64,000 nucleotides of DNA, taken from contig CALVWJ010000001.1 of assembly GCA_944366945.1 (NCBI GenBank), positions 211,301 through 275,300 on the forward strand. The letters run 5' to 3'. Position numbers and translations under genes: made by a program. Under the pieces are notes generated by a model, which was given only the letters and a program-made list of their open reading frames with translations, made no database searches and was not told the DNA's origin. Each line of letters opens with the position of its first letter. The stretch's first letter is position 1. Origin of the DNA: an uncultured Clostridia bacterium. GTDB lineage: Bacteria > Bacillota > Clostridia > Christensenellales > CAG-138. This document shows positions 54,248 to 63,989 of this stretch, piece by piece.

Positions 54248-54646
54248 TTAGAGCTTTAAATCCTCAAAGGAATGGCATTTATCTACAATAACTTGATAAC
54301 CGTCTCGTAATACCCTTAGTGTTCCGGCATCCAAGGGTTTTGCAATCCAGGAGGGTTCAACAATTCCAAATTCAATCTCCAGTCCATTTTTGTACCATGC
54401 GCGAATAGACGTGCATGCACCAAAGTATTCTATTTGTGTTTGAAGAACCTCTCCAAAATATGAAACGAAACCTTGCTTCTTAAGCATGCCGGGTTTATCC
54501 GTTGTAACAATGATAAGGTCCACATCCGAATTTGCATGATATGTTCCCCTTGCATAGGAGCCGACGAGTATGACGCTTTGGATATGAGGGACCAGCATCG
54601 AATACGTTTCGACTGCATGGAGCAAGCGCTCGATCAAAACAGACAT
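54248..54646 (-). CDS. Nucleotidyltransferase-domain protein
   Basis: The 132-residue protein has the polymerase-beta-like core VGSYARGTYHANSDVDLIIVT, with GS and DxD metal residues (about residues 28-45). Such small proteins are often the enzyme of MNT/HEPN pairs, or aminoglycoside-type nucleotidyltransferases. No HEPN partner lies adjacent, and the protein runs on into its own C-terminal domain, so no antitoxin role is claimed. The ATG at 54646 (MSVLIERLL) follows AGAAAGGGG. Confidence 0.75.
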   Translation of the reverse strand: MSVLIERLLHAVETYSMLVPHIQSVILVGSYARGTYHANSDVDLIIVTTDKPGMLKKQGFVSYFGEVLQTQIEYFGACTSIRAWYKNGLEIEFGIVEPSWIAKPLDAGTLRVLRDGYQVIVDKCHSFEDLKL

Positions 54647-54703
54647 CCCCTTTCTCAATCCAATGTGCTGTAGTGGCTTTTGCTGCCGGCGCAAATATAG
54701 GCT

Positions 54704-55156
54704 TTACAGCTTCGCATGGAAAATTCCGGAGGTTTCTCCCCAGGGATGATAGCCTGTGCCAATGCGTTCAAAACCGAATTTTTCATAAAACCCGACATGG
54801 TCGCTGCAGAGGTATAAATAGGGGAACCCTGCGGCGCGCGCATCGGCTTTGGCGCGCTCGATCAAAAGGCCGCTGTAAGCGTGGCCGCGGTGTTCCGGTT
54901 CAATATAGAGCGCGCAGAGCCAAGGGTAAAGGTCCATGCGGCTGATGAAATCATTTGTGATCAGCCCGGCACAGCCAATGGTTTTGTTGCCTTCTGCAAG
55001 GAGGTACCATTGCGGCAAGGGCGCTGTTGCAGAAACCGCATGGCGAATACAGTCATCATAAACCATGCGGCTTGTTTCGCTTGCCCACTTTTCCTGGAAA
55101 TATCGGATCATGCGATCTAAGCTTTGCGGGCACGCTCGAACGGAGATTATTCGCAT
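54704..55156 (-). CDS. GNAT-family N-acetyltransferase
   Basis: The 150-residue protein has the GNAT motif A (ALYIEPEHRGHAYSGLLIERAKADARAAG) and the C-terminal VGFYEKFGFERIG. Substrate unknown. It begins inside the last codons of the methyltransferase relic upstream (overlap of ten bases), so both came from one operon. Confidence 0.85.
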   Translation of the reverse strand: MRIISVRACPQSLDRMIRYFQEKWASETSRMVYDDCIRHAVSATAPLPQWYLLAEGNKTIGCAGLITNDFISRMDLYPWLCALYIEPEHRGHAYSGLLIERAKADARAAGFPYLYLCSDHVGFYEKFGFERIGTGYHPWGETSGIFHAKL

Positions 55157-55972
55157 TTATGCTCCTCCTTCGGTTTTCGTCCAATATAAAGCAAGTGCTC
55201 GGTAAACGGCAGCGCATCCGGCAGCTCGCACAGGCGAATGCCAAAGCGTAGCCAGGCTTGATAGGTTTCCTCGGATTGCGCATACAACCGATCGGAACAG
55301 GGGGCAAAAAAGGATTCACTGGAAAGGAAATGCAACGTTTCAAGCTGGAATTTCCCCATAAAGGGCAACACGCGCTGATGGCGCTCAAAGTAAACATCCG
55401 TGAATCCGGTTCCCGCAAATGCCTGCCCTTGCACGAGGCTCTCAAAGTATTCCTGCTCTTTGGCTCTTAAAATGACTTTCAGAAGAGCACGCATCGCATA
55501 AAGCATCCCGGAGTATGAACCAATAAACGAAACTGCAATTGTGCCGCCGGGCTTCAAACGGGAGAGCGCTGCACACATGGCGGTTTCACGTTCATGCGCT
55601 TCCAAAAGGTGATACAGCGGCCCCATAAGCAGCACATGATCGAAGATCTCATTGTAAGCGGGGCGATATCCCACGCATCGCCTGCAAAAGCAGCAAGGGG
55701 GAGGTTGGCTTCCTCAGCTTTTTCGCGGGCGAAAGCGATGCATTCGGGCGAAAAATCACATAGCGTAACGCGCACATCCTGCTATGCAAAAGCGAGCGCA
55801 TAGCGCCCTAAACAGCCTCTTAGGTCAAGCAGCGTGTCACCCGGCGCAATGTAACGGGCCAGGAAGTGCATATTGATGTCAAATTCTAGCCGTTCTTTTA
55901 AAAGCCGTTCCCATTCCATTTCTGGGGAAGCATCCTAATAGGCTTTTATGGTTTGCGCCGAAGTGCCCATGC
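55147..55972 (-). pseudogene. SAM-dependent methyltransferase pseudogene (two amber codons plus frameshift)
   Basis: Read from an ATG at 55972 (MGTSAQTIKAY), the frame meets TAG after 11 codons, continues as DASPEMEWERLLKERLEFD, meets a second TAG after ALAFA, and continues as QDVRVTLCDFSPECIAFA to about 55665. It then needs a one-base shift to continue as AYNEIFDHVLLMGPLYHLLEAHE to the C-terminus at 55147. The parts together form a class I methyltransferase of about 270 residues. The SAM-binding loop reads LDLRGCLGRYAL, also altered from the usual DLGCGPGRY. Confidence 0.8.
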
Positions 55973-56113
55973 GGATTCCTCAGCTTTGTTTAAGATGCTC
56001 CGATTATAGGGTAGGCTAGGGAAGATGTCAATGCATGCAAATGGTTTATGCGCGCGAAAAGCAGGATGGATGTGCTATACTGAAAGCGAAATGCCAACAA
56101 GGAGGAAAAGCAC

Positions 56114-56839
56114 ATGTTTGGGCCGGAAGAATATGCGGCTCTGCGGGTACGCCTTGCAGAGCTGGGGGAGGAAAAATTCCGCATTTTTAACGAAAAGCTT
56201 ATACCGGGCACAACGGGCACTTATGGCGTGCGCGTGCCGCAGCTGCGTGCGCTTGCAAAGGAACTTGTGCGTGAGGATGCAGAAGGCTTCCTTGCCTGTG
56301 CGCAGGATGATACCCATGAAGAGCGCATGCTGCAGGGGATTGTCATTGCCACAATGCGCTGCCCGGAAGTGGAACGCATGGTGCACTTGAGGGAGTTTGT
56401 GCCCCAAATCGATAACTGGGCTGTATGCGATGTAACCTGCGGAAGTTTGAAAACTGCCGCAAAGCATCGCGAAGCCTATTGGGAGTTTCTTGCGCCCTAT
56501 CTAGCCTCGGAACGGGAGTTTGAAGTGCGCTTTGCCGTGGTGCTCCTGCTTTCCCATTTTATCGTGTCGGAATGGATTGAACGGGCGCTTGGCGCGCTAA
56601 CCAGCGTTGCGCATGCAGGGTATTATGCCAAGATGGCGGTGGCATGGGCGCTTTCGGTATGTTTTGTAAAGTTTCGGGAGGAAACATTGCCCATCTTTCA
56701 ATCGCGCGCACTCGATGCATTTACGCAGGATAAAGCCATTCAGAAATGCTGTGAATCTTTTCGTGTATCCGATACGGATAAGGCCTTGTTGCGTACGATG
56801 AAGCGTGGTTCGACTGGGATGGCTGCTGCAAAAGAGTGA
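56114..56839 (+). CDS. AlkD-like DNA alkylation repair protein
   Basis: The 241-residue protein consists of HEAT-like helical repeats with GVRVPQLRALAKEL, DNWAVCDVTCGSLKTAAKH and FEVRFAVVLLLSHFI, typical of AlkC/AlkD glycosylases that remove alkylated purines. The WAVCD segment corresponds to the conserved Trp-Asp of the active cleft. A GGAGGAAAA ribosome binding site precedes the ATG. No partner is adjacent. Confidence 0.88.
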   Translation: MFGPEEYAALRVRLAELGEEKFRIFNEKLIPGTTGTYGVRVPQLRALAKELVREDAEGFLACAQDDTHEERMLQGIVIATMRCPEVERMVHLREFVPQIDNWAVCDVTCGSLKTAAKHREAYWEFLAPYLASEREFEVRFAVVLLLSHFIVSEWIERALGALTSVAHAGYYAKMAVAWALSVCFVKFREETLPIFQSRALDAFTQDKAIQKCCESFRVSDTDKALLRTMKRGSTGMAAAKE

Positions 56840-56915
56840 AAAGAATAAATTCATGAAATTGGCAAGGCTCTCTTTACATGAACGATAGCGTGGTGTAAAA
56901 TGAACAAGCAGGCGA

Positions 56916-56963
56916 CCACAATATTTTGGGCCGGCGTTGAATTATTATTCATATATATTGTGT
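56916..56963 (+). promoter_or_regulatory. Two NrdR-like boxes upstream of nrdJ
   Basis: Box 1 (56916-56931, CCACAATATTTTGGGC) and box 2 (56948-56963, ending ATATATTGTGT) both fit the 16-base NrdR consensus around CwATATwTwG, box 2 perfectly in its right half. They are 32 bases apart centre to centre, the three-turn spacing known for tandem NrdR sites. A TTGAAT/TGTAAT promoter overlaps them. Confidence 0.55.
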
Positions 56964-56977
56964 AATGGAGAAGAGAA

Positions 56978-59269
56978 ATGACGAATTTGAGCAAAAATGC
57001 CGTTACTGTGCTCGAGCGCAGGTATCTTGCGAGGAATGAAGCCTCAGAGCTGATTGAAACGCCGGAAGGCATGTTTCGCCGCGTAGCGGATGCCATTGCG
57101 GAGGGGGATAAGAATTACGATCCAAATGCGGATGTGGCCGCACTCTCGGAAAAGTTTTATAAGATGATGACGGATCTGCTGTTCATGCCAAATTCGCCTA
57201 CGCTTATGAATGCCGGAAAGCCGCTTGGCCAGCTCTCTGCTTGCTTTGTGTTGCCTGTGGCGGACTCTATGCCGGAAATTTTTGAGGCTGTAAAAAATGC
57301 CGCGTTGATCCACAAGAGCGGCGGTGGCACCGGCTTTTCCTTTTCCCGCCTGCGCCCTTCCGGAGCCACGGTGCGTTCCACGGGTGGCGTTGCATCCGGG
57401 CCGATCAGCTTTATGAAGGTGTTTAACGCGGCGACTGAGGCCGTTAAACAGGGCGGCACGCGCCGCGGCGCAAATATGGGGATTTTGCGCGTGGATCACC
57501 CGGATATCCTGGATTTTATCCAGTGCAAAAAGGACAATTCGGAAATAACGAATTTCAATATTTCCGTGGGCCTAACGGAAAAGTTTATGGAGGCGGTCGA
57601 GCGTAACGCGGAATATGATCTGATTGATCCGCGGGATAAATCTGTTGTAGCACGCAAAAACGCGCGCGCGGTGTTTGACCTTATCGTGGATATGGCGTGG
57701 AACAACGGCGAACCGGGCATCGTGTTCCTGGATCGTATGAACCGGGATAATGTTGTGCGCGCAGTGGCGGGCGAGATTGAATCCACAAATCCATGCGGCG
57801 AACAACCGCTTCTGCCGTATGAAAGCTGCAACCTGGGCTCGCTGAACCTTGCGCGCATGCTGCGGGAACAGGATGGTAAATACGAGATTGACTATGCGCT
57901 GCTTGGGGAAACGGTAGATACCGCAGTGCATTTCTTGGATAATGTAATCGAAGTGAACAAATATCCCCTGCCGCAGATCGAGGAGATGACGCTGGCTACG
58001 CGCAAGATCGGCCTTGGCGTGATGGGGTTTGCGGATATGCTTTACCGCCTGGGCATCCCCTATAATTCGGAAGAAGGCATTGAAACTGCAAACGATGTGA
58101 TGGGGTTCATTAACAATCGTGCGCACGCAGCGTCCATTGCGCTGGGGCAAAAGCGCGGCGCGTTCCCGCTGTATGAGCAGAGCACGCTCGCCGCAGAAGG
58201 AAAGCCTTACCGCAATGCAACTTGCACAACGATCGCGCCTACAGGAACGATCTCAATTATCTGCGGTGCGTCCAGCGGCGTGGAACCGCTCTTTGCGCTT
58301 TCGTTTGTGCGCAACGTGATGGATGATGATGAACTGCCCCAGGTTGATCCTTATTTCGCAGAGGTCGCAAAGCGCGAGGGGTTCTATTCCGATGCGCTGA
58401 TGCGCCGCATCGCGAAGGAAGGCACGCTTGCACATATCGACGAGGTGCCGGAGCATGTGAAGCGCGTATTCGTTACGGCGCACGATATTTCTCCGAAATA
58501 CCATATCCGCATGCAATCCGCGTTCCAAAGGCACACGGACAATGCAGTTTCCAAAACCGTGAATTTCCGAAACGAGGCTACACGCGAAGAAGTGGCGGAA
58601 GTGTTTATGCTTGCTTATAAACTGGGCTGCAAGGGCGTTACCATTTACCGCGATGGCAGCCGTTCCGGCCAAGTGCTCTATGTAGGCGATAAGAAAAAAG
58701 ATACAGCCGAAGAACCTGCTCCTGCGCGCGCACTCTTGCCGCGGCCGCGGCCCGAGATCACCCGCGGTATCACGGAAAAGGTGGTCATTGGCTGCGGGAA
58801 CCTTTATGTAACAGTAAACTACGATGATACAGGCATCTGCGAGGTGTTTGCCAACCTTGGCCGTGCGGGTGGGTGCCCGAGCCAGAGCGAAGCCACGAGC
58901 CGCCTTATATCCACTGCGCTGCGCGCAGGCATGGATGTGGATGCCATCATTGAACAGCTCAAGGGTATCCGCTGCCTCTCTACGGTACGGCAGCGGGCAA
59001 CAAACCCGAACATCAAGGTGCTTTCCTGCCCGGATGCAATCGGAAAAGTGCTTGAGAAGGTGGCGCGCATCAAAGCCCAGGAGGATGCGGAGCGCTTGCA
59101 TAGCGATGTGCTTCTGCCCATTGAAAAAGAACCGCTTACGGATGAGTGTGAGGTTGTGGAAGGCCAAACTATGGCGGCGGGCATGCCGTGTCCGGAATGC
59201 GGGGCGAAGCTGGAGCATGAGGGCGGATGTGTAATCTGCCGTGCATGCGGATACAGCAAATGCGGCTAA
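56978..59269 (+). CDS. nrdJ: Adenosylcobalamin-dependent ribonucleotide reductase (class II)
   Basis: The enzyme makes deoxynucleotides with vitamin B12 and needs no oxygen. In 763 residues: [20 protein letters not shown] with an active-site Cys, [38 protein letters not shown] with the second Cys pair, [15 protein letters not shown], and [27 protein letters not shown]-type domain follows (about 600-700) and a C-terminal zinc/thiol tail (CPECGAK ... [13 protein letters not shown]). Probably regulated by the NrdR-like boxes upstream. Confidence 0.95.
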   Translation: MTNLSKNAVTVLERRYLARNEASELIETPEGMFRRVADAIAEGDKNYDPNADVAALSEKFYKMMTDLLFMPNSPTLMNAGKPLGQLSACFVLPVADSMPEIFEAVKNAALIHKSGGGTGFSFSRLRPSGATVRSTGGVASGPISFMKVFNAATEAVKQGGTRRGANMGILRVDHPDILDFIQCKKDNSEITNFNISVGLTEKFMEAVERNAEYDLIDPRDKSVVARKNARAVFDLIVDMAWNNGEPGIVFLDRMNRDNVVRAVAGEIESTNPCGEQPLLPYESCNLGSLNLARMLREQDGKYEIDYALLGETVDTAVHFLDNVIEVNKYPLPQIEEMTLATRKIGLGVMGFADMLYRLGIPYNSEEGIETANDVMGFINNRAHAASIALGQKRGAFPLYEQSTLAAEGKPYRNATCTTIAPTGTISIICGASSGVEPLFALSFVRNVMDDDELPQVDPYFAEVAKREGFYSDALMRRIAKEGTLAHIDEVPEHVKRVFVTAHDISPKYHIRMQSAFQRHTDNAVSKTVNFRNEATREEVAEVFMLAYKLGCKGVTIYRDGSRSGQVLYVGDKKKDTAEEPAPARALLPRPRPEITRGITEKVVIGCGNLYVTVNYDDTGICEVFANLGRAGGCPSQSEATSRLISTALRAGMDVDAIIEQLKGIRCLSTVRQRATNPNIKVLSCPDAIGKVLEKVARIKAQEDAERLHSDVLLPIEKEPLTDECEVVEGQTMAAGMPCPECGAKLEHEGGCVICRACGYSKCG

Positions 59270-59444
59270 ATCCGCAAGAAATTGCATGTGAAATCCTGCG
59301 CGCGGGCAGAAAAATGGTTTACAACCCGCGCGCATACTGCTAAAATATTAGATGGTGCGTTATGCGCCGTTCTTTGGCGCACTTCCATATTTTGCGACCG
59401 CATCGAAATACTTCATTCTATACCGTGAGGGGGAATCTCAGACA

Positions 59445-61517
59445 ATGAAAGATTACACCGCAGCAAACATCCGCAACATCGGTATCTTTGGCCATGGCGG
59501 CGAGGGAAAGACCACGCTTACCGAGGCCATGCTCTTCAATGCCGGCCTGGTTGAACGCTTGGGCCGCGTAGAGAATGGGACCACGACGACGGACTACGAT
59601 CCAGAAGAAGTCAAGCGCACAATCTCCATCAATGCTGCGCTCGCTCCCCTCGAGTGGAAAGATGTGAAGCTGAATATAATTGATGCGCCGGGTTTCTTTG
59701 ATTTTTATGGCGAAGTTACAGCGGCGATGGCGCTTGCGGATTCCGCGCTCATCGTGGTGGGAGCTGTTTCCGGCCCTGTGGTAGGCACGGAAAAAGCCAT
59801 GGAAATGTGCAAAAAAGCCGGCAAAGCGCGCATGATGGTTGTAAACCAGATGGATCGCGAAAATGCGAACTTTGATAAGGTGATGGAAGCTGTCAACGCG
59901 AAGTTTGGCCCGAGCGTGGTGCCCATTCAGCTGCCGATCCTTGAGAAGGGTGCATTTGTCGGATATGTTGACATCCCGAACATGACCGCGAAAAAGTTTG
60001 ACGGTAAAGGCGAGAAGGACATGCCCATCCCCGCCGCGCTGGAAGGTCGTGCGCAGGAGCTTTATGAAGCGCTTACAGAAGCCGCTGCGGAAGCGGATGA
60101 AGCGCTGATGGAGAAATATTTTGAGGAAGGTGAGCTTTCCCGCGAGGAGATCCTTACCGGCTTGAGCCTCGGCGTAAAGGAAGGCGTGATTACGCCTGTG
60201 TGCTGCTGCGCGGCCCAGCCGAACATTGGCATCCCAACGCTTCTGGATAATCTTGTGCATTATATGCCTGCTGCCAACGAAGCAAAAGCGCCCAGTGCAG
60301 TCGATGCAAAAACGGGTGAGGCTGTAGAGGTAAAGCAGGATGGGAAGTTTGCAGCGCAGGTTATAAAGACCGTTGTGGATCAATTTGGTAAGTATTCGAT
60401 CCTTAAGGTTTACAGCGGCGTGCTGGATGCGACGACTACCCCCTACAATAGCAACAGCGAAAAGAGCGAGAAGCCGAGCAATGTGTATATCATGCGCGGC
60501 AAGAAGACCATCCAGGTGGAGCGGCTTATCGCGGGCGATATCGGTGCGCTTGCAAAGCTCCAGTACACCGTTACGGGAGACACGCTCTGCGATGCTTCAG
60601 CGCCGGTGAAGTTTGAAGCGATCCAGTTCCCACGCCCCTGCATCAGCCTTGCGGTAAGCGCGAAGAAGCAGGGTGAAGAGGATAAGGTGTTTGCAGGCCT
60701 CAACAAGCTGCTGGAAGAAGATCCCACCATCACGCTTGAAAAGAACGCTGAAACCGGCGATGTACTGCTTTCCGGACTGGGCGAGGTTCACCTTGATGTT
60801 GTTTGTGCAAAGCTTAAGAACAAAACCAACGTGGAAGCACAGCTTGCTGACCCGCGCATTCCATACCGTGAAACCATCCGTGCCACTGCCGAGGCAGAAG
60901 GCAAACACAAGAAGCAGACGGGCGGCAGCGGCCAGTTCGGCGTAGTCAACATGCGCTTTGAGCCTTTAACGAATGGAGAAGAATTCGAGTTCGTGAACGC
61001 TATCGTGGGTGGCGTGGTACCCAAAGAGTACATCCCTGCGGTTGAAAAGGGAACGCGGGAAGCGATGCGCAAGGGCGTGCTTGCCGGCTACCCCATGACA
61101 GGCCTCAAGGCAACGCTTTACTTCGGCAAATACCATCCCGTGGATTCCAAGGAAGTGGCGTTTAAATCCGCAGCTCGCCTGGCTTATAAGGAAGCTTGCG
61201 CAAAGGCGTCGCCTGCACTGATTGAGCCGATTTATCATTATGATATCTTTGTTCCCAGTGATTATGTAGGCGACATCATTGGCGACTTGAACCGCCGCCG
61301 CGGCCGCATGCTTGGTATGCATCCGGTGGATGGCGGAACGAAGATCGAGGCGGAAGCCCCTCTGTCCGAAATGTTTAAGTATGCAACGGATCTGCGCTCC
61401 ATGACGCAGGCACGCGGCTCCTTCACCAGCGAATTCGTTCGTTACGAGGATGTTCCCGCCAATGAAGCCAAGAAAATCATCGAGGCTGCAAAGCACGAGG
61501 AAGAAGAAGAAGAATAA
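59445..61517 (+). CDS. EF-G-like GTPase (EF-G paralogue)
   Basis: A five-domain EF-G relative of 690 residues. The P-loop reads GHGGEGKTT (16-24) instead of AHIDAGKTT, the G3 motif reads DAPGFFDF (80-87) instead of DTPGHVDF so the catalytic His is Phe84, and G4 reads NQMD. Domain IV retains TGGSGQFGVV and domain V the RRGRMLGMHPVDGGTKI region. These changes mark the EF-G-like/EF-G2 paralogues, whose job is not settled; a canonical fusA must lie elsewhere. The ATG at 59445 has GAGGGGGA upstream. Confidence 0.9.
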   Translation: MKDYTAANIRNIGIFGHGGEGKTTLTEAMLFNAGLVERLGRVENGTTTTDYDPEEVKRTISINAALAPLEWKDVKLNIIDAPGFFDFYGEVTAAMALADSALIVVGAVSGPVVGTEKAMEMCKKAGKARMMVVNQMDRENANFDKVMEAVNAKFGPSVVPIQLPILEKGAFVGYVDIPNMTAKKFDGKGEKDMPIPAALEGRAQELYEALTEAAAEADEALMEKYFEEGELSREEILTGLSLGVKEGVITPVCCCAAQPNIGIPTLLDNLVHYMPAANEAKAPSAVDAKTGEAVEVKQDGKFAAQVIKTVVDQFGKYSILKVYSGVLDATTTPYNSNSEKSEKPSNVYIMRGKKTIQVERLIAGDIGALAKLQYTVTGDTLCDASAPVKFEAIQFPRPCISLAVSAKKQGEEDKVFAGLNKLLEEDPTITLEKNAETGDVLLSGLGEVHLDVVCAKLKNKTNVEAQLADPRIPYRETIRATAEAEGKHKKQTGGSGQFGVVNMRFEPLTNGEEFEFVNAIVGGVVPKEYIPAVEKGTREAMRKGVLAGYPMTGLKATLYFGKYHPVDSKEVAFKSAARLAYKEACAKASPALIEPIYHYDIFVPSDYVGDIIGDLNRRRGRMLGMHPVDGGTKIEAEAPLSEMFKYATDLRSMTQARGSFTSEFVRYEDVPANEAKKIIEAAKHEEEEEE

Positions 61518-61543
61518 ACAAGAGCCGCTTTATGGCAGGAACA

Positions 61544-61570
61544 AGGGCGCGGAGAACCGCGCTCTTTTCC
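61544..61570 (+). terminator. Terminator after EF-G-like gene
   Basis: AGGGCGCGG pairs with CCGCGCTCT (one G-U) over loop AGAA, followed by TTTCCTT. Confidence 0.75.
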
Positions 61571-61999
61571 TTACCCCAAAATTGGATGAGCTTAAGAATA
61601 TAACCGAATAATTAAGTTCGGATTTTGCGGCATACAAGGACTAATTCGCTAAATTCGGGCATAAGTAAGGCTTTCCGCATGCTACCTAACCCTTTTTGCG
61701 CAGGATCCTAAGTCAATGAGGTGGATAGGATTGAAGAGGGGGGCATTGGCGTGCTAAGGGCATCCATATAAGTTGGAAGGCGGAAAGAAATGTTGTATGG
61801 GGTAAAAACGAAATATAGAAATACACTTTGCGCATACTAGTTACATAAAAAAGGGCAAGCGAAGGAATCGGCCTGCCTTTTTTATAGTGTACGGAAAAAT
61901 CAGCCTCTTTTAATTTAGTGGCATCCATGGTGAAAGCATGCTTTTATGGCACAAAATATGAGAAACTGTGCCTGCACAGAAGCACAATGGGAGACACCC
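61571..61999. other. Intergenic region, convergent genes
   Basis: No gene is supported. AT-rich, with a second terminator-like stem at 61847-61884. Nothing else is seen. Confidence 0.5.
61847..61884. terminator. Terminator-like stem between convergent genes
   Basis: AAAAAAGGGCA pairs with TGCCTTTTTT over a 16-base loop, giving U-tracts on both strands; it can stop transcription of both converging units. Confidence 0.6.
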
Positions 62000-62683
62000 T
62001 TATGCTTTTTCAGATGAAGCTGCAGGGGAATCTGGGAAGCAAATTCGGTTTACAGCGGGCTTAATGAATTTCTGCACAAAAGCGATCACCATACCCACGA
62101 GTAACGAGGAAATGATGGTGCCTTCACGCACTCCATCCAGCCTGTGCAGGAAGATAAAGCAGAGCGCTGCACTTATTGCCACAGTTACACAATCCTGGAT
62201 GATTTTCATCTTAGGAAATTGAATACGCGGGAAAATCTGCGAAAAAGCAAGCGTCATCCCCTCAGATGGCATGGGGATGAGCTGCACATCTACATAAAGG
62301 GAGATGCCGATGGCGATGAGCACAATACTAATCAGCAACATTCCGAGCTGCCCCAAATAAGTGGGGAAGCAGAAATCGCCAAGTACCCATTTTGCAAAAT
62401 CGGTAAAGTAGCCAAATAGCGTTGAGAAAGCAATCTGGAAAATGTTGTACCACTTGAATTTCTTGCGGAGCAGGATGATCTGCAACAGGATATATGCAGA
62501 AAATACGCAGATGACGCAGGTGCTCAGCTTTGCGCCGGAAACTAGGCTGATGGCATAGGGGAGGGAGTTAACGGGGGAAATCCCCAAATCGGAGTTGATT
62601 GCAAATGCAACCGAGAAGGCTAGGAACACTAGCCCTAAGACATAGATTAGCACACGGTAGATAAATTGACGGTTCAGTTTCAT
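62000..62683 (-). CDS. YczE/YitT-like integral membrane protein
   Basis: The 227-residue protein has about five to six membrane helices and the family's GISPVNSLPYAISLVSG and IPMPSEGMTLAFSQ segments. YczE relatives are of unknown function. The ATG at 62683 (MKLNRQF) follows TTGAGGAGGGG, so the longer frame is not used. A short ORF lies directly upstream in the same direction. Confidence 0.82.
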   Translation of the reverse strand: MKLNRQFIYRVLIYVLGLVFLAFSVAFAINSDLGISPVNSLPYAISLVSGAKLSTCVICVFSAYILLQIILLRKKFKWYNIFQIAFSTLFGYFTDFAKWVLGDFCFPTYLGQLGMLLISIVLIAIGISLYVDVQLIPMPSEGMTLAFSQIFPRIQFPKMKIIQDCVTVAISAALCFIFLHRLDGVREGTIISSLLVGMVIAFVQKFIKPAVNRICFPDSPAASSEKA

Positions 62684-62694
62684 GAAACCCCTCC

Positions 62695-62961
62695 TCAAGT
62701 TTTGGTTGCAGAATTTACACGCATAAACCAATCCAGCAAATGCAAGATGATACTGTGTTCTTGCACTTGATTTGCAGCGCCTGGGGTTTGTTCAAAAAAA
62801 CGGAAAAGCAACTCTAAAATGTGCAAACTGGGCAAAATATGCAATCTCTCAACAATGTAGTTTCCAGCCTGCATAAGCGCAATCCGAGCATCAATTTTGG
62901 CGGCAAACCAATTGCCAGACAAATTATTTCTCAATATAACATCCATTCTGATTATGGTCAA
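62695..62961 (-). CDS. Hypothetical protein or regulator remnant
   Basis: An 88-residue frame with alpha-helical character (ARIALMQAGNYIVERLHILPSLHILELLFRFFEQ). No clear ribosome binding site and no DNA-binding motif. It ends 12 bases before the YczE-like gene, so it could be a truncated regulator of it. Uncertain. Confidence 0.35.
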   Translation of the reverse strand: MTIIRMDVILRNNLSGNWFAAKIDARIALMQAGNYIVERLHILPSLHILELLFRFFEQTPGAANQVQEHSIILHLLDWFMRVNSATKT

Positions 62962-63097
62962 GCAATATATCCGGTTCTATGGTAAAATAGGCATGCGTAA
63001 GCCAATTGCCATCTGTGGAATTCCCTTATTTCTCGGCATAAGTGAGCCGCCTAAAAGGGGATATGGAAAATATTTTTGGGAAAATAAAAAATAGGGC

Positions 63098-63126
63098 TTG
63101 AAAAACCATGGCAACTGATGTAAAAT
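63098..63126 (+). promoter_or_regulatory. Sigma-A promoter of tRNA-Asn
   Basis: TTGAAA and TAAAAT lie 17 bases apart, ending 14 bases before the tRNA. Confidence 0.75.
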
Positions 63127-63140
63127 AACACTCGTGCCGT

Positions 63141-63216
63141 TCCTCCTTAGCTCAGTCGGTAGAGCATGCGGCTGTTAACCGCAGTGTCGTTGGTTCGAGT
63201 CCAACAGGGGGAGCCA
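63141..63216 (+). tRNA. tRNA-Asn (GTT)
   Basis: A 76-base cloverleaf: acceptor TCCTCCT with AGGGGGA, D-arm AGCTCAGTCGGTAGAGC, anticodon arm with GTT flanked by CT and AA, T-arm with GGTTCGAGTCC, discriminator G and an encoded CCA. It is followed directly by a terminator. Confidence 0.97.
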
Positions 63217-63245
63217 AGAAAAAGCCCCGTATTCGGGGCTTTTTG
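63217..63245 (+). terminator. tRNA-Asn terminator
   Basis: AAAAAGCCCCG and CGGGGCTTTTT form a strong stem around TATT right after the CCA end. Confidence 0.9.
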
Positions 63246-63551
63246 TTATACTCGCAATTTGGGACTGCTTCCGAAGATTTATTTGGGCGACTCCTGCAAA
63301 AGCTGCACGTTGGCATCATTTCAAGCTGGATGAGTCTTAAATAGCTACTGCCAGGTCTTATGGTTTGCGTTCGCACAGACATGGACAAGTGCTTTTGCTG
63401 CATGTGGCACAACCATGCTGAACCAGCCGAGCAGTGTTGTAAAGCTGCGCTCCAAAGAAATAGATTAAATAATCCCAGGACGGTGGATCTGCCATAAGGA
63501 AAGGGCGGGCTTTGTTTCGATGGACTCCAAGCGCATTGAAGCCCGCATGCT
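63246..63551. other. Region between tRNA-Asn and sigma-like gene
   Basis: No supported gene. Frames here are short or antisense. The composition differs from the housekeeping block, as expected for the edge of an acquired element. Confidence 0.4.
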
Positions 63552-63989
63552 TTACTCATGGGAATACACCTGCATTTCCTCATGGAGCTGCCGCAAGGCA
63601 CGATGCAGATGCCGCCCAATGGCACTATCAGACACACCATAATGCTGGCCGATCTGCGTTTGGGTCTGACGCAGAAAGTAATACAAGAAGATTTTCTCAC
63701 GTTCCTCCTGTGACAAATGGGAAAGGGCATTGGCCAGCTCTTCATTGTCCAGCATGACCGATAAGCCGCAGGCAGTCAAGAGCCGTTCTTCGTCCAGTTC
63801 CGCAGTCACAAAATCACGCCAGTCTGTTATGGGAAAGTGCTTCTCGTACATCAAGTATTCAAGGGAGATTTCCCGTTCCCATTTCCTTTGCAAGCGCCGG
63901 ATGGCGGTGATAGCAGCATGGCGTATAACAGTTTTACAATATGCGTCATGGGTTCTCTGAACAGCCATTTGATATTCCGTTTCCGTCAT
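63552..63989 (-). CDS. Sigma-70-like regulator of mobile-element type
   Basis: The 145-residue protein has a C-terminal sigma region 4 helix-turn-helix (LSQEEREKIFLYYFLRQTQTQIGQHYGVSDSAIGRHLHRALRQLHEEM). Proteins of this size and layout are the sigma-like regulators carried by Tn916-type conjugative transposons and related elements. The ATG is 11 bases from the window edge; GGGGA serves as ribosome binding site. The rest of the element, if present, lies beyond the window. Confidence 0.65.
   Translation of the reverse strand: MTETEYQMAVQRTHDAYCKTVIRHAAITAIRRLQRKWEREISLEYLMYEKHFPITDWRDFVTAELDEERLLTACGLSVMLDNEELANALSHLSQEEREKIFLYYFLRQTQTQIGQHYGVSDSAIGRHLHRALRQLHEEMQVYSHE

Noticed and set aside
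54248..54646. MNT/HEPN toxin-antitoxin pair
   Set aside because: Only the nucleotidyltransferase half is seen; the upstream gene is an acetyltransferase, not a HEPN protein.
55147..55972. Stop-codon recoding (UAG read as an amino acid)
   Set aside because: A frameshift and a changed SAM loop are also present, so simple gene decay is more likely.
63152..63745. Minus-strand 197-residue open frame ending in LAPPVGLEPTTLRLTAAC
   Set aside because: It is the antisense translation of the tRNA-Asn gene and its terminator, a well-known artefact; the sigma-like gene occupies another frame.
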